Shown piece by piece: positions 1 through 7,615 of a stretch of DNA of 64,000 nt. Where the stretch lies: the NCBI RefSeq assembly GCF_042850985.1, contig NZ_AP031415.1, positions 1,364,001-1,428,000 of the forward strand, in the 5' to 3' direction. Within the stretch, counting starts at the first letter, position 1. Each line of letters begins with the position of its first letter. This DNA comes from Allocoprobacillus sp002160865 (GTDB taxonomy: Bacteria > Bacillota_I > Bacilli_A > Erysipelotrichales > Coprobacillaceae). The position numbers were made by a program, and so were the translations under genes. Below the pieces are notes generated by a model. That model did not search any database and was not told the DNA's origin. It saw only the letters and a list, made by a program, of their open reading frames with translations.

Positions 1-262
1 CAGTCATTGTATCTTTCCCATTAGATACTTCTTCAAGACGGGCAGTATAGGCAAGTTGATTCTTTAAAGCATGGATTCCTTTAAAGTTTCCAATATTTCC
101 TAATCCCATACCTTCTAAACAGGGAACATCCAATCCCCCTACTTTTTCACAAATATGACCAAGTGTATTGGCTCCTAAATCATCAAATTGTTGGGCATCA
201 TGTGCATCACCAATACCTAATGAATCTAACACAATTAAAAATACACGTTTATATTTTTTCAT
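1..262 (-). CDS. deoB: Phosphopentomutase, N-terminal part (gene continues past the window edge)
   Basis: Interconverts (deoxy)ribose-1-phosphate and -5-phosphate in nucleoside salvage. The 87 visible residues start MKKYKRVFLIVLDSLGIGDA, with the metal-binding Asp13, then GANTLGHI and, at the cut, GKDTMT with the catalytic Thr at position 85. All three are characteristic of DeoB in the alkaline-phosphatase superfamily. The ATG lies inside the 3' end of xerD (14-bp overlap), so the two are probably translationally coupled; xerD-deoB (drm) is also the order in Bacillus. Only the C-terminal bulk is missing, because of the window boundary and not because of damage. Confidence 0.93.
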   Translation of the reverse strand, partial: MKKYKRVFLIVLDSLGIGDAHDAQQFDDLGANTLGHICEKVGGLDVPCLEGMGLGNIGNFKGIHALKNQLAYTARLEEVSNGKDTMT

Positions 263-1172
263 TTTTCTTATTCCTTTCTTGCATTCTTGGATGTAATTGT
301 CGATAGTCTTCGATAGTTTTTCTTTGAGAAACATGTGTATATATCGTTGTTGTTGAAATATCACTATGTCCAAGCATTTCTTGAATAGAACGTAAATCTG
401 CATCATGTTCAAGCAAATGTGTCGCAAAAGTATGTCGTAATGTATGAGGACTAATATGTTTTGATAAAGGACTTTTTTGTACAATTCTTTGCAGGATATG
501 ATAAAAATCATCTCTTGTCATTGGTTTTCCTTTTTGAGTTAGAAACAGATAAGGACTTGAACCATATAAACATAATGTATCACGATAATTTTCAATGTAT
601 TCTTTTAAAAGAACACAACATTGATTATTCATTGGCACAATTCTTTCTTTATTTCCTTTCCCTATACATCTGACAAAGCCTTTTTGAATATTGACATTTT
701 GCAATGTTAAATGGCACATTTCACTCACACGCAAACCACAGGCATATAAAATTTCTACCATACAGCGATTTCGAGATGAAGTAGCATCTTTAACTTCTAT
801 TGAATCTAATAAAGCCATGACTTCCTTTTCACTTAAAACTTGTGGTAGATATTTCTTACGTTTAGGCATATCAAAAGCACTCATCATATTTTTAGAAATT
901 ATTTTTTCTTTCATCAAAAATTGATAAAATTGTCTTAATGAAATCATATGTCGATCAATCGTCGTATCACTGTGTTTTTGATGAAGTCGTTTCAAATAGG
1001 CATAAACATGATCTTGAGTGACATCTTCAATAGACTGAATTTGATAGGTCTGATAAACAAAATCAAGAAAATGGCTGATATCTCTTTGATAGGCAACTAC
1101 AGTATGTTGGCTATAATTTTTTTCAACAATCATATATTCATGATATTCTCTCAGGGCATCCTTGCATTTCAA
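249..1172 (-). CDS. xerD: Site-specific tyrosine recombinase XerD
   Basis: Chromosome-dimer resolution recombinase acting at dif with a XerC partner. It has an N-terminal SAM-like core-binding domain (about 5-90) and a catalytic domain (about 110-290). The full catalytic set is visible: Arg148 (CGLRVSE), Lys172 (GKGNKER), His243 and Arg246 (HTLRHTFATH), His269 (LGHSD) and the nucleophile Tyr278 (TTIYTH). The length of 307 residues is normal for XerC/D. The start is a TTG, needed to keep the conserved LREYHEYMIVEKNYS N-terminus. XerD rather than XerC is inferred from the Bacillus-like order (spoIIM - xerD - deoB). No phage or integron genes flank it. Confidence 0.92.
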   Translation of the reverse strand: MKCKDALREYHEYMIVEKNYSQHTVVAYQRDISHFLDFVYQTYQIQSIEDVTQDHVYAYLKRLHQKHSDTTIDRHMISLRQFYQFLMKEKIISKNMMSAFDMPKRKKYLPQVLSEKEVMALLDSIEVKDATSSRNRCMVEILYACGLRVSEMCHLTLQNVNIQKGFVRCIGKGNKERIVPMNNQCCVLLKEYIENYRDTLCLYGSSPYLFLTQKGKPMTRDDFYHILQRIVQKSPLSKHISPHTLRHTFATHLLEHDADLRSIQEMLGHSDISTTTIYTHVSQRKTIEDYRQLHPRMQERNKKNEKI

Positions 1173-1230
1173 AATACATCACCATTCATATTATAACAAT
1201 TTTTGTCATAAAAAACCACTAAAGACACCT

Positions 1231-1800
1231 TTAAAATAGAGGAACAACATATAATCGAAAAGCTAGTGAAAGCGTTAAAAGAATAAGTGTTGCTATTATA
1301 AAATTAAGTCTATAATTTAAAATACTTTGAATATGAAAATTCTGTTCGATATAAAAATTCACCAAAGTAACATAACTAGAAATATATAATCCAATATAAG
1401 TAATGACATATACTATCATCAATTCTAAAATCATTTCACATAACATCAATAAAACAATCATAAACTGGATTTGAACATTCATAACAACATATTGCATTGA
1501 AAAAGAAATCTGAAGTCCTTTTAGAAAACAAATAAATAATAAACCTATTTGACCCATATAACTTGTACTTAAATATGTACATATAAAAATCATTATACCA
1601 CTTTGAATGAGATATAATTGATAATGATTTTGATAATTTTCTATATTAAAATAAAAGAAAGAATGAAAGAATTGTTGAATCATAGGCTGTGTATGTTTAT
1701 ATTGATAAAAACCAAATAAAAATCCCATTATGATAGTTGTCGTTATCACTATAAGGAAATACTTCTTATCTTGAATAAAACGTTGTAAAAAAACACTCAT
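1231..1800 (-). CDS. spoIIM: SpoIIM-like stage II sporulation membrane protein
   Basis: Integral membrane protein of about 189 residues with roughly five hydrophobic segments. It resembles SpoIIM, part of the DMP peptidoglycan-degrading complex needed for engulfment of the forespore. Matching landmarks are an N-terminal segment with IIMGFLFGFY, a central CFLKGLQISFSM segment (compare LFLKG in B. subtilis SpoIIM) and a C-terminal segment ending FRLYVVPLF. The start was chosen at MSVFLQRF because AGAGGTGATAAC directly precedes that ATG; the longer frame would place the ribosome site inside the gene. In Bacillus spoIIM also lies beside the fur-xerD-deoB cluster. The match is by topology and context, since sequence similarity is low. 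Confidence 0.7.
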   Translation of the reverse strand: MSVFLQRFIQDKKYFLIVITTTIIMGFLFGFYQYKHTQPMIQQFFHSFFYFNIENYQNHYQLYLIQSGIMIFICTYLSTSYMGQIGLLFICFLKGLQISFSMQYVVMNVQIQFMIVLLMLCEMILELMIVYVITYIGLYISSYVTLVNFYIEQNFHIQSILNYRLNFIIATLILLTLSLAFRLYVVPLF

Positions 1801-1838
1801 GTTATCACCTCTATAAAACATATGAGCGTTCTTTAAAG

Positions 1839-3053
1839 TTATTCATTATTTTTAAGATATTTTTTTTGAATATCTTGATTTTTAATAAGTGAAGAAGCTT
1901 TCATGACTTTTGTATCAGAAAGATTTTCATTCAATTGTGAAATCAGTTGATCAGTTGGAGTTTCTTTTTGTATTTGACTTTGTGTGGAGTGAAATAAAGA
2001 TAATTGGATATTAATATCCTGAAGATGCACAACATTGTTCAAACTGACACCTACAAGTCTTAAATTTTCACCATGATAAATACTTTCAAACAACAACAAA
2101 GCCGTTGCATAAATAATATCAAAATCATTTGTATATTGATCGATAACTGTCTGTTTTGTTTTAGATTTTTCACGTGTATATTTTAATGTAATCGAAATAG
2201 AGTTGGATACAAGATCTCTTTTTTTAGCTCTGGCAGAAACTTCTTTTGATAAAGAATGAAAAACAGATTTAATAAATTCCTCATCATGACTATCATTTTC
2301 AAAGGTAGTCGAATTACCTACTGACTTTAATTCATTTTTTTCATAATTAATTTTTGAAAAATCTTTGCCATTAGCCCTTTGATATATAATAAAAGTATTT
2401 TTTTGAAAAACTGTTCTTATTTTTTCATAGTTTTCATATTTTGCTAAATCACCAATAGTATAAATTCCATGCTGTTCTAGCTTAGGAACTGTTTTCTTTC
2501 CAATACCATGCATCTGACCGACCGGAAGATGCCAGAGTTTTTCTTTAAAATTGCGTTTTGTTAATATCGTAATCCCCATTGGTTTTTTCATATCACTTGC
2601 CATTTTGGCTAAAAATTTATTAGGAGCAATACCTATAGAACATTGTAAATTTAATGTATTATAAACCTTTTTTTGAATATTTTGAGCAACCTGATAAGGC
2701 TGTAAATGATGTTCTTGAATATATTCAGTCATATCAACATAACATTCATCAATACTGGCAACTTCAAGTTTTTTAGAAAAAGTAGAAATGATTTGAAAAA
2801 ATTCTTGAGATAATGTTTTATATAAAGCAAAATGTGGGGGTACAGTGATAAGCTGTGGACAGAGTTTTTTGGCTTGAAATAAAGGCATAGCAGAATGAAT
2901 ACCATATTTTCGAGCCTCATAGGAAGCTGTTGTAATAATACTACGTCGAGATTCACGACAAACGACAATAGGTTTGCCAACAAGTTGAGGATTTTGAGAA
3001 ATCTCTGCACTGGCAAAAAAAGCATTTAAATCAATATGAAATATAATCTGCAA
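1839..3053 (-). CDS. dinB: DNA polymerase IV (Y-family translesion polymerase)
   Basis: Error-prone lesion-bypass polymerase. Catalytic motifs are HIDLNAFFAS near the N-terminus and SIDECYVD at about residue 105, with the helix-hairpin-helix segment GQMHGIGKKTVPKL following. The little-finger domain comes next, and near the C-terminus QLSLF is a textbook beta-clamp-binding motif. The translation start is probably the TTG at 3053, which has AGGTGA five bases upstream; a GTG nine bases further up is part of that ribosome site. The roughly 404-residue length fits DinB. No SOS (DinR) box was seen in the short gap to spo0A. Co-transcription with the SpoIIM-like gene downstream is likely. Confidence 0.95.
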   Translation of the reverse strand: MQIIFHIDLNAFFASAEISQNPQLVGKPIVVCRESRRSIITTASYEARKYGIHSAMPLFQAKKLCPQLITVPPHFALYKTLSQEFFQIISTFSKKLEVASIDECYVDMTEYIQEHHLQPYQVAQNIQKKVYNTLNLQCSIGIAPNKFLAKMASDMKKPMGITILTKRNFKEKLWHLPVGQMHGIGKKTVPKLEQHGIYTIGDLAKYENYEKIRTVFQKNTFIIYQRANGKDFSKINYEKNELKSVGNSTTFENDSHDEEFIKSVFHSLSKEVSARAKKRDLVSNSISITLKYTREKSKTKQTVIDQYTNDFDIIYATALLLFESIYHGENLRLVGVSLNNVVHLQDINIQLSLFHSTQSQIQKETPTDQLISQLNENLSDTKVMKASSLIKNQDIQKKYLKNNE

Positions 3054-3077
3054 AGATATCACCTCAACTTTCCACCC

Positions 3078-3902
3078 CTATTTTAACATATAATTTTTAT
3101 AGTTATAAAGACTTTCTTTCTTGACATGGTCAGTTTTATGAGCAAGTCTTAATTTATCAGCAATCATTGCAATAAATTCTGAATTGGTAGGCTTTGCTTT
3201 AACAGCCGAAACAGTATAGCCAAAGATATCATCAATAGCATCTGTATTGCCTCTGTTCCATGCTACTTCAATAGCATGACGAATCGCCCTTTCCACACGA
3301 GATGAAGTCGTATTATACATTCTTGCTATGTCGGGATATAAAACCTTAGTGACCTGTCCTAAAATTTCAATGTTATAGTAAGTCGTTAAAATGGCTGTTC
3401 TTAAATACATATAACCTTTAATATGAGCAGGAATTCCCACTTCATGTAAGATTTCTGTAATCTCATTTTCTATTTTTACTTTTTTATATTTTTCAGATTC
3501 ATCCTGATCCATTAAATCGGGTTTTTGAAGTTCTGAAGCTGCAATATATAAAGTAGATTGAACAAAATGATGTATATCAAAAGGATATTTAAAGCAATAA
3601 GTCACCCCTAATTCTTCTAACATATTACAAATTGTCTGATTTGTAAATTGTGTAATACAGATGACTTTTTGAAAAGTCTGTTTGTTCATTTCTTTTAATC
3701 TTTTTAAGACACCAAGTCCATCAATTTCTGATAACATCAAGTCCAATATAAGTAAATCGCAACTCTTTTGATTAAAGAAATTCAAACATTCTGTTCCATT
3801 GCTTGTTGAACCAACAATTGTAAATTTATTTGATTTTTCTAAATTGAATTTTATATTTTCCAATAAATCTAGTTGATCAATCGCAATAAATGTTTTCATC
3901 AT
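3078..3902 (-). CDS. spo0A: Sporulation master response regulator Spo0A
   Basis: Two-domain response regulator that starts sporulation when phosphorylated by the phosphorelay. The receiver domain has its phospho-acceptor at Asp54 (LLILDLMLSEIDG). The usual paired acidic residues near the N-terminus are reduced to one (AIDQ). The C-terminal DNA-binding domain is strongly conserved: ITEILHEVGIPAHIKGY, the recognition region SSRVERAIRHAIEVAWNRG, and KPTNSEFIAMIADKLRL. The start is at MMKTF, about ten bases after AAGGA; the longer frame has no ribosome site. It sits directly downstream of the spoIVB terminator with its own upstream region containing two 0A boxes, the same neighbourhood as in Bacillus. 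Confidence 0.97.
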   Translation of the reverse strand: MMKTFIAIDQLDLLENIKFNLEKSNKFTIVGSTSNGTECLNFFNQKSCDLLILDLMLSEIDGLGVLKRLKEMNKQTFQKVICITQFTNQTICNMLEELGVTYCFKYPFDIHHFVQSTLYIAASELQKPDLMDQDESEKYKKVKIENEITEILHEVGIPAHIKGYMYLRTAILTTYYNIEILGQVTKVLYPDIARMYNTTSSRVERAIRHAIEVAWNRGNTDAIDDIFGYTVSAVKAKPTNSEFIAMIADKLRLAHKTDHVKKESLYNYKNYMLK

Positions 3903-3942
3903 TTCCAATATTTCCTTTTGATTTATTCTCATCAGCAAATTT

Positions 3943-3948
3943 ATTATA
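3943..3948 (-). promoter_or_regulatory. Probable spo0A promoter -10 (TATAAT)
   Basis: A TATAAT lies about 40 bases upstream of the chosen spo0A start. The hexamer 17 bases further upstream is TAGGAA, a poor sigma-A -35, so the promoter probably depends on an activator or an alternative sigma factor. AGGAATA also matches a sigma-H -35, but no matching -10 is at the right distance. Confidence 0.45.
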
Positions 3949-4015
3949 TATGTGTCAAAACGATATTCCTAGTCTTTCTACAAAAAATAAATTTGAAAAA
4001 ATGAATTTACACCTA

Positions 4016-4046
4016 TTCGTCAAATTTCTCACTGTCTTTTTCGACA
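4016..4046 (-). promoter_or_regulatory. Tandem Spo0A-binding (0A) boxes
   Basis: On the minus strand two perfect matches to the 0A-box core TGNCGAA occur in the same orientation: TGTCGAA at 4040-4046 (within CTGTCGAAAAA) and TGACGAA at 4016-4022 (within TTTGACGAAT). They lie between the spoIVB terminator and the spo0A -10. Spo0A autoregulation through such boxes is established in Bacillus; its operation here is inferred. Confidence 0.65.
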
Positions 4047-4080
4047 GAAAGTTTATTAAAAAGTCTAATTGTGTTGAAAT

Positions 4081-4109
4081 AAGAAAAAGAGAATCAAGAA
4101 GGATTCTCT
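4081..4109 (-). terminator. Rho-independent terminator after spoIVB
   Basis: Stem AGAGAATC / GATTCTCT followed by TTTTTCTT on the minus strand, just after the spoIVB stop codon. Confidence 0.85.
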
Positions 4110-4111
4110 TT

Positions 4112-4872
4112 CTATTTGTCGTTTTTGAGCATCCAATCAATATATAAGCCATAACCTTGATGAACATTGTTCATATCCACATGGGTTACACACCCAATCA
4201 GTTTGTTGTTTTGAATGATTGGTGAACCACTCATTCCTTGAACAATCCCATTTGTTAATGATAGAACTTCGTTGTCGGTTATTTCAAATGTTATTCCTTT
4301 AATATCAGGTTCACTTTGTTTCTTAAGATGAGTAATACGAATAGAGCAGCGACTCATTGTATGTCCATCGAGAACTGTTAAAAAATAAGCATCTCCTAGT
4401 TCTACTTCATCAATGGAAGCAGTAGAAATTGTCTGATTTTTCCCAGAAAGGTTTGTATATTGACCATATATTCCATAATTATTATTATCGAATAATGTTC
4501 CTATTTCAATGGAACCAATATCAGCTATTTTTTCACCCGGATTTCCATTCTGTGAAGGTTTAATATTTTTCACATAAGAATGATAGATAGTTCCATTTTT
4601 AACACTTATATCACTTGATAATGAAGTGTCACACATCATATGTCCTAATGCTCCAAAATGATGATTTTGAGGATTATAATAAGTCATTGTCCCAATACCC
4701 GTTAAACCGTCTTGAACATATAAACCCGTTGTAAATTGATGATCTTTGGTTTGAAATTTGAGTTCTTTTTCAAAGGTTTGTTTTTGACGTTGAAGCGTTA
4801 AAATAATCTCTTGTTTCTTTTCAACACAGTCTTTGATTTCATTCATTAATTCCTGAATAGATTCAATATCCG
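4112..4872 (-). pseudogene. spoIVB: SpoIVB, C-terminal (S55 peptidase) fragment, 3' half of the IS-interrupted gene
   Basis: C-terminal half of the SpoIVB signalling serine peptidase. The catalytic His is in HHFGALGHMMCD and the catalytic Ser in GIVQGMSGSPI; the family-typical end GYGLYIDWML follows. The reading frame is open into the IS66 terminus upstream (to about 4903, TTG codon) with no good ribosome site, so normal expression is unlikely. The segment 4865-4872 is one copy of the target duplication. Joined at the duplication to the N-terminal fragment at 7314-7554, it restores one uninterrupted frame of about 330 codons, showing that the gene was intact before insertion. Confidence 0.93.
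4865..4872. repeat. Target-site duplication, left copy (CAATATCC)
   Basis: Eight bases, CAATATCC, immediately outside the left IS terminus and identical to 7314-7321 outside the right terminus. Eight bases is the duplication size established for the IS66 family. Confidence 0.96.
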
Positions 4873-4897
4873 TAAGCGCAAAATGAAAAAGCCCTAT
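4873..4897. repeat. IS66 left terminal inverted repeat
   Basis: Begins GTAAGCGCAAAATG. It matches the reverse complement of 7289-7313 at 21 of 25 positions, including the first seven and the central block AAATGAAAA. GTAAGC is the usual IS66 tip. Confidence 0.95.
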
Positions 4898-4990
4898 TAT
4901 CAATCAACGACATTGATTATAATTAGAGCTGTAATAAATTGACAATTTATATATGTATGATTTACAGGACACGACTAAAAGATCGTATCT

Positions 4991-6553
4991 CTACGATTTT
5001 TTAGTCAGATATGTATTATCAGGCAATTCTTTTGACCATGGCATATAATTATCAAGGGCTTCTTCATCATTGATATCTATTTCTGTCAATGATGACAAAA
5101 GATAGTTAAAATATTCATAGGGATTGAGATTGTTTAGCTTTGCAGTTTCTATAAGTGAATATAAGGCAGCGCTTGTCTGTGCTCCCTGAACCGTATTGGT
5201 AAACAGCCAGTTGCGTCTGCCTACACAGAATGGGCGTATCGCATTTTCTGCTCGGTTGTTTGATATCTCTATTCTCCCATCTTCAAGGTAGACTCTTAGT
5301 TTTTCTTCCTGGTTGATGCTGTATTTGAGTGCTTCACTTAACTTTGTTTTATCCACTGCAACTTTTGAACATTCCCTGACATCTTCAAAGAAATCATCAA
5401 CCAGTGGTTTTGACTGAACCTGTCGAATTTGCCTGATTTCTTCATAGCTTCTGTCCGCGTTTTCCTTTTCAATTTGAAAAAGCTTGTTGATCTTATGAAA
5501 AAGCCTATAGCTGGCAGTTTGTTTGAGATCTACCCCAGCAGGCGCACTGTCTAGTGCTTCCTTATATTTTCTACGACAATGAGCCCAGCATCCCATGTGT
5601 GTAATGCCTTCAAGTTTCTCATAGGCCTGATAGCCATCCGTCTGAAGTATATGATGATAGCCTTCCAGATGCTTCTGGGCATGCTCGTGTCCTCTTGTAT
5701 TTTCGTATATGAAAACAACTATCTGCTTCTCCTCGCTGCGTCCTGTCTTGTATACCCACATATAGGATTTTGTGGTTGCCTTTTGATGCGGTGCCTTTAA
5801 AACCTGAACAGACGTTTCATCTCCGTGCAGGTATTGACTTTTTAACAGAACCTTATGCATATGACTAGCGATTGTCCTGAAATATTCATCATGCAGTTTG
5901 ATCATCCAGTTGGCCATCGTCTGTCTTGACAGCTTCAGCCCCATCTGATTGAACATGACTTCCTGTCTATACAGAGGCAGTGCTTTGTTGAACTTGTTAT
6001 CAATGATATATGACAGAAGTGATGGCGATGCAAAGCTCTTGTATATGACCGGTTCCTTCATGGGTGCCTTGTATATTGGCGATTGAACAGCTTCCCTGTC
6101 ACATCGATCGCACGTATAGACATATTGAATATGTTCAATGACTTCATATCGTGCAGGATGGTAGACAAGCTCCTTTCTTTTGTTTTCGCCTATCTTTCTA
6201 AGCAGTGCACCACATTCTGGGCAGCTTTTATTGTCAATATCATGAATGACCTTCTTTACTGGCAGTGATGAAATATCTATTCCTCTCTGTCTGCTTTTTC
6301 TTTTTCTTCTGTATGTGATTTCTTCAAGTTCCGGTTCCTGCTTGATTGGTGTGGATTCTAGTTCAATTTCATCAAAAAGAGAAATCTGATTAGGAAGAAC
6401 AGTCTTTTCTGAAGATGAACCAAAAAGCTTCTTCTGCTGAAGCTTGATCTGCTGACTGTACCAGTTCAGCTGCTCAGTCAATGCTTCAATCTTTTTATCC
6501 TTTTCATTGATCATCTTGATCAGTTCTTCCTGACTTAGATTTCTCAAGTTCAT
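4991..6553 (-). CDS. tnpC: IS66 family transposase TnpC
   Basis: DDE transposase of the IS66 family, about 520 residues. It has an N-terminal leucine-rich coiled region with KKLFGSSSEK, a zinc-finger segment (CPECG ... CDRCD), and the catalytic core with acidic residues in LHGDETSVQVL, ILQTDGYQAYEKL and NNRAENAIRP, followed by a C-terminal IS66 domain. The start is placed at MNLRNLSQEE, ten bases after GGGGTG; a GTG six codons upstream is possible. It appears full length, so the element may still be mobile. Confidence 0.95.
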   Translation of the reverse strand: MNLRNLSQEELIKMINEKDKKIEALTEQLNWYSQQIKLQQKKLFGSSSEKTVLPNQISLFDEIELESTPIKQEPELEEITYRRKRKSRQRGIDISSLPVKKVIHDIDNKSCPECGALLRKIGENKRKELVYHPARYEVIEHIQYVYTCDRCDREAVQSPIYKAPMKEPVIYKSFASPSLLSYIIDNKFNKALPLYRQEVMFNQMGLKLSRQTMANWMIKLHDEYFRTIASHMHKVLLKSQYLHGDETSVQVLKAPHQKATTKSYMWVYKTGRSEEKQIVVFIYENTRGHEHAQKHLEGYHHILQTDGYQAYEKLEGITHMGCWAHCRRKYKEALDSAPAGVDLKQTASYRLFHKINKLFQIEKENADRSYEEIRQIRQVQSKPLVDDFFEDVRECSKVAVDKTKLSEALKYSINQEEKLRVYLEDGRIEISNNRAENAIRPFCVGRRNWLFTNTVQGAQTSAALYSLIETAKLNNLNPYEYFNYLLSSLTEIDINDEEALDNYMPWSKELPDNTYLTKKS

Positions 6554-6621
6554 GACATCTTCACACCCCACATTACATGATTTCAGCTGTTTCGTATTAT
6601 ACCATAAAACAAACTGCTTTG

Positions 6622-6969
6622 TTAGATGAGAAGCTGCTTTTCTTTCAATTTTTCATCATATTCAAGACCCTCCAGAAGCCAACTGAGCTGACGGGAAGTG
6701 ATGGCTCTTGTCAATGATTCCTGCGATTCCTGGATTTTGAATTTTCCATGTTCAAGTCTCTTGATGAACAGCCAGAAGCCGTTGCTTTCATAATAGAGAA
6801 TCTTGATGCGATTTCTTGATCGGTTGGTAAAGATAAAAAGGCTGTGATCAAGGACATTCATCTGGAATTGGGAATGCACAATGAGTGTCAGCCCATCTAT
6901 CGACTTGCGCATATCCACGAAATGCGTTGAAACGTAGATATTCTTGACTTCATCAGTGTTGATGATCAT
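6622..6969 (-). CDS. tnpB: IS66 accessory protein TnpB (Orf2 family)
   Basis: A 115-residue IS66 Orf2-type protein with the family signature VDMRKSIDGLTLIV near the start and RNRIKILYYESNGFWLFIKRLE in pieces through the middle. It is required with TnpA for IS66 transposition, but its biochemical role is unknown. Its ATG overlaps the tnpA stop (ATGA), indicating translational coupling. Confidence 0.93.
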   Translation of the reverse strand: MIINTDEVKNIYVSTHFVDMRKSIDGLTLIVHSQFQMNVLDHSLFIFTNRSRNRIKILYYESNGFWLFIKRLEHGKFKIQESQESLTRAITSRQLSWLLEGLEYDEKLKEKQLLI

Positions 6970-7229
6970 TTGAGAGCACCAATGATTCTGTCAAGAAGTG
7001 CAGGATCAAATTCAATACAATGACCATCAATGGTCATTGATACATTGGGGTGGGCATCATCCACAACCTCGACAGGAACAAATAAATTACTTTGAAGTTC
7101 ATCATTTTCCAGTCGTCTTTTTGACTTATAGAAAGAAGACACACAGATATTGTTCTGTCTGCAGAATTCCTTGACAGTCAAAGTGCTTTCCTTTTGACTA
7201 TTTATGATTTTTTTCCAATCATATTGCAT
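6966..7229 (-). CDS. tnpA: IS66 accessory protein TnpA
   Basis: An 87-residue protein with an N-terminal helix-turn-helix-like segment (LTVKEFCRQNNICVSSFYK), typical of IS66 TnpA/Orf1, followed by a short acidic tail. It has a strong ribosome site, AAGGAGGT, nine bases before the ATG. It is the first gene of the IS transcript and is coupled to tnpB. Confidence 0.9.
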   Translation of the reverse strand: MQYDWKKIINSQKESTLTVKEFCRQNNICVSSFYKSKRRLENDELQSNLFVPVEVVDDAHPNVSMTIDGHCIEFDPALLDRIIGALK

Positions 7230-7288
7230 ATAGTAAGTACCTCCTTTTTTATTGTACTTACATTTTAAATGAATATCCGCAGTCTTGT

Positions 7289-7313
7289 TAGTGCCTTTTC
7301 ATTTGTCGCTTAC
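7289..7313. repeat. IS66 right terminal inverted repeat
   Basis: The outer end reads GTAAGCGACAAATG on the minus strand and pairs with 4873-4897. It creates an early in-frame stop (at 7288) for the interrupted spoIVB frame. Confidence 0.95.
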
Positions 7314-7321
7314 CAATATCC
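7314..7321. repeat. Target-site duplication, right copy (CAATATCC)
   Basis: Identical to 4865-4872 and directly abuts the right IS terminus. Confidence 0.96.
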
Positions 7322-7554
7322 TGATGATTGACCTTTGTAATCAAATCACCTGACATAAAACCATCACTGGCTGGATCATAAGGGTGATTGTCAATAGAAA
7401 TTTCATAAGTACCTGTAATCATTACACCCTCATAATCAAGTTCAATACCAATGGATTGACCACCAAGAATAACATCTGCTGCAAAAACTTGAAAGGATGG
7501 ACATAATAAAGAAACGACAGTGATGAGTGATATACTCAACTTTTTCAAAAGCAA
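7314..7554 (-). pseudogene. spoIVB: SpoIVB, N-terminal (signal peptide and PDZ) fragment, 5' half of the IS-interrupted gene
   Basis: The 80 residues native to spoIVB comprise a signal or anchor segment (MLLKKLSISLITVVSLLCPS...FAA) and the first part of a PDZ domain (ILGGQSIGIELDYEGVMITG ... DGFMSGDLITKVNHQDI). The frame runs eight codons into the IS and stops at 7288. The start is a TTG ten bases after GGGAGG; an out-of-frame ATG lies just before it. In B. subtilis SpoIVB is secreted from the forespore and cleaves SpoIVFA to trigger pro-sigma-K processing. This copy lacks the peptidase domain and cannot do so. It lies between recN and spo0A exactly as in Bacillus. Confidence 0.93.
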
Positions 7555-7615
7555 AGCATATACACCTCCCTGTAATCTAAATGATTACATTTTATTTTGG
7601 CATATATGCTTGATT

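Larger units (their letters stand above)
4873..7313 (-). mobile_element. Complete IS66-family insertion sequence inside spoIVB (2441 bp)
   Basis: The element is bounded by imperfect 25-bp terminal inverted repeats (4873-4897 and 7289-7313, 21 of 25 matching, both beginning GTAAGCG) and an exact 8-bp duplication. It carries the three standard IS66 genes tnpA, tnpB and tnpC in that order, all on the minus strand and all open. There are no passenger genes. The inside of tnpC looks richer in G and C than the surrounding chromosome, consistent with recent arrival. A hairpin (ACTAAAA...TTTTAGT) at about 4974-5006 overlaps the tnpC stop codon and may terminate the transcript. Confidence 0.97.

Noticed and set aside
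249..1172. Tyrosine recombinase as the integrase of a mobile element
   Set aside because: It has XerD size and motifs and the Bacillus spoIIM-xerD-deoB context, with no phage, cassette or attachment-site evidence.
3920..3975. Sigma-H promoter for spo0A
   Set aside because: AGGAATA fits a sigma-H -35, but no RNNGAAT lies at 11-12 bases.
4112..7554. Two separate genes for the SpoIVB halves
   Set aside because: The exact duplication, IS termini and in-frame rejoining show one interrupted gene.
7575..7610. Forespore (sigma-F/G) promoter before spoIVB (GCATA at 7605-7609)
   Set aside because: The -35 fits, but the -10 region (TGTAATCATT) matches only about half of either consensus. It is expected biologically but not supported enough to list.
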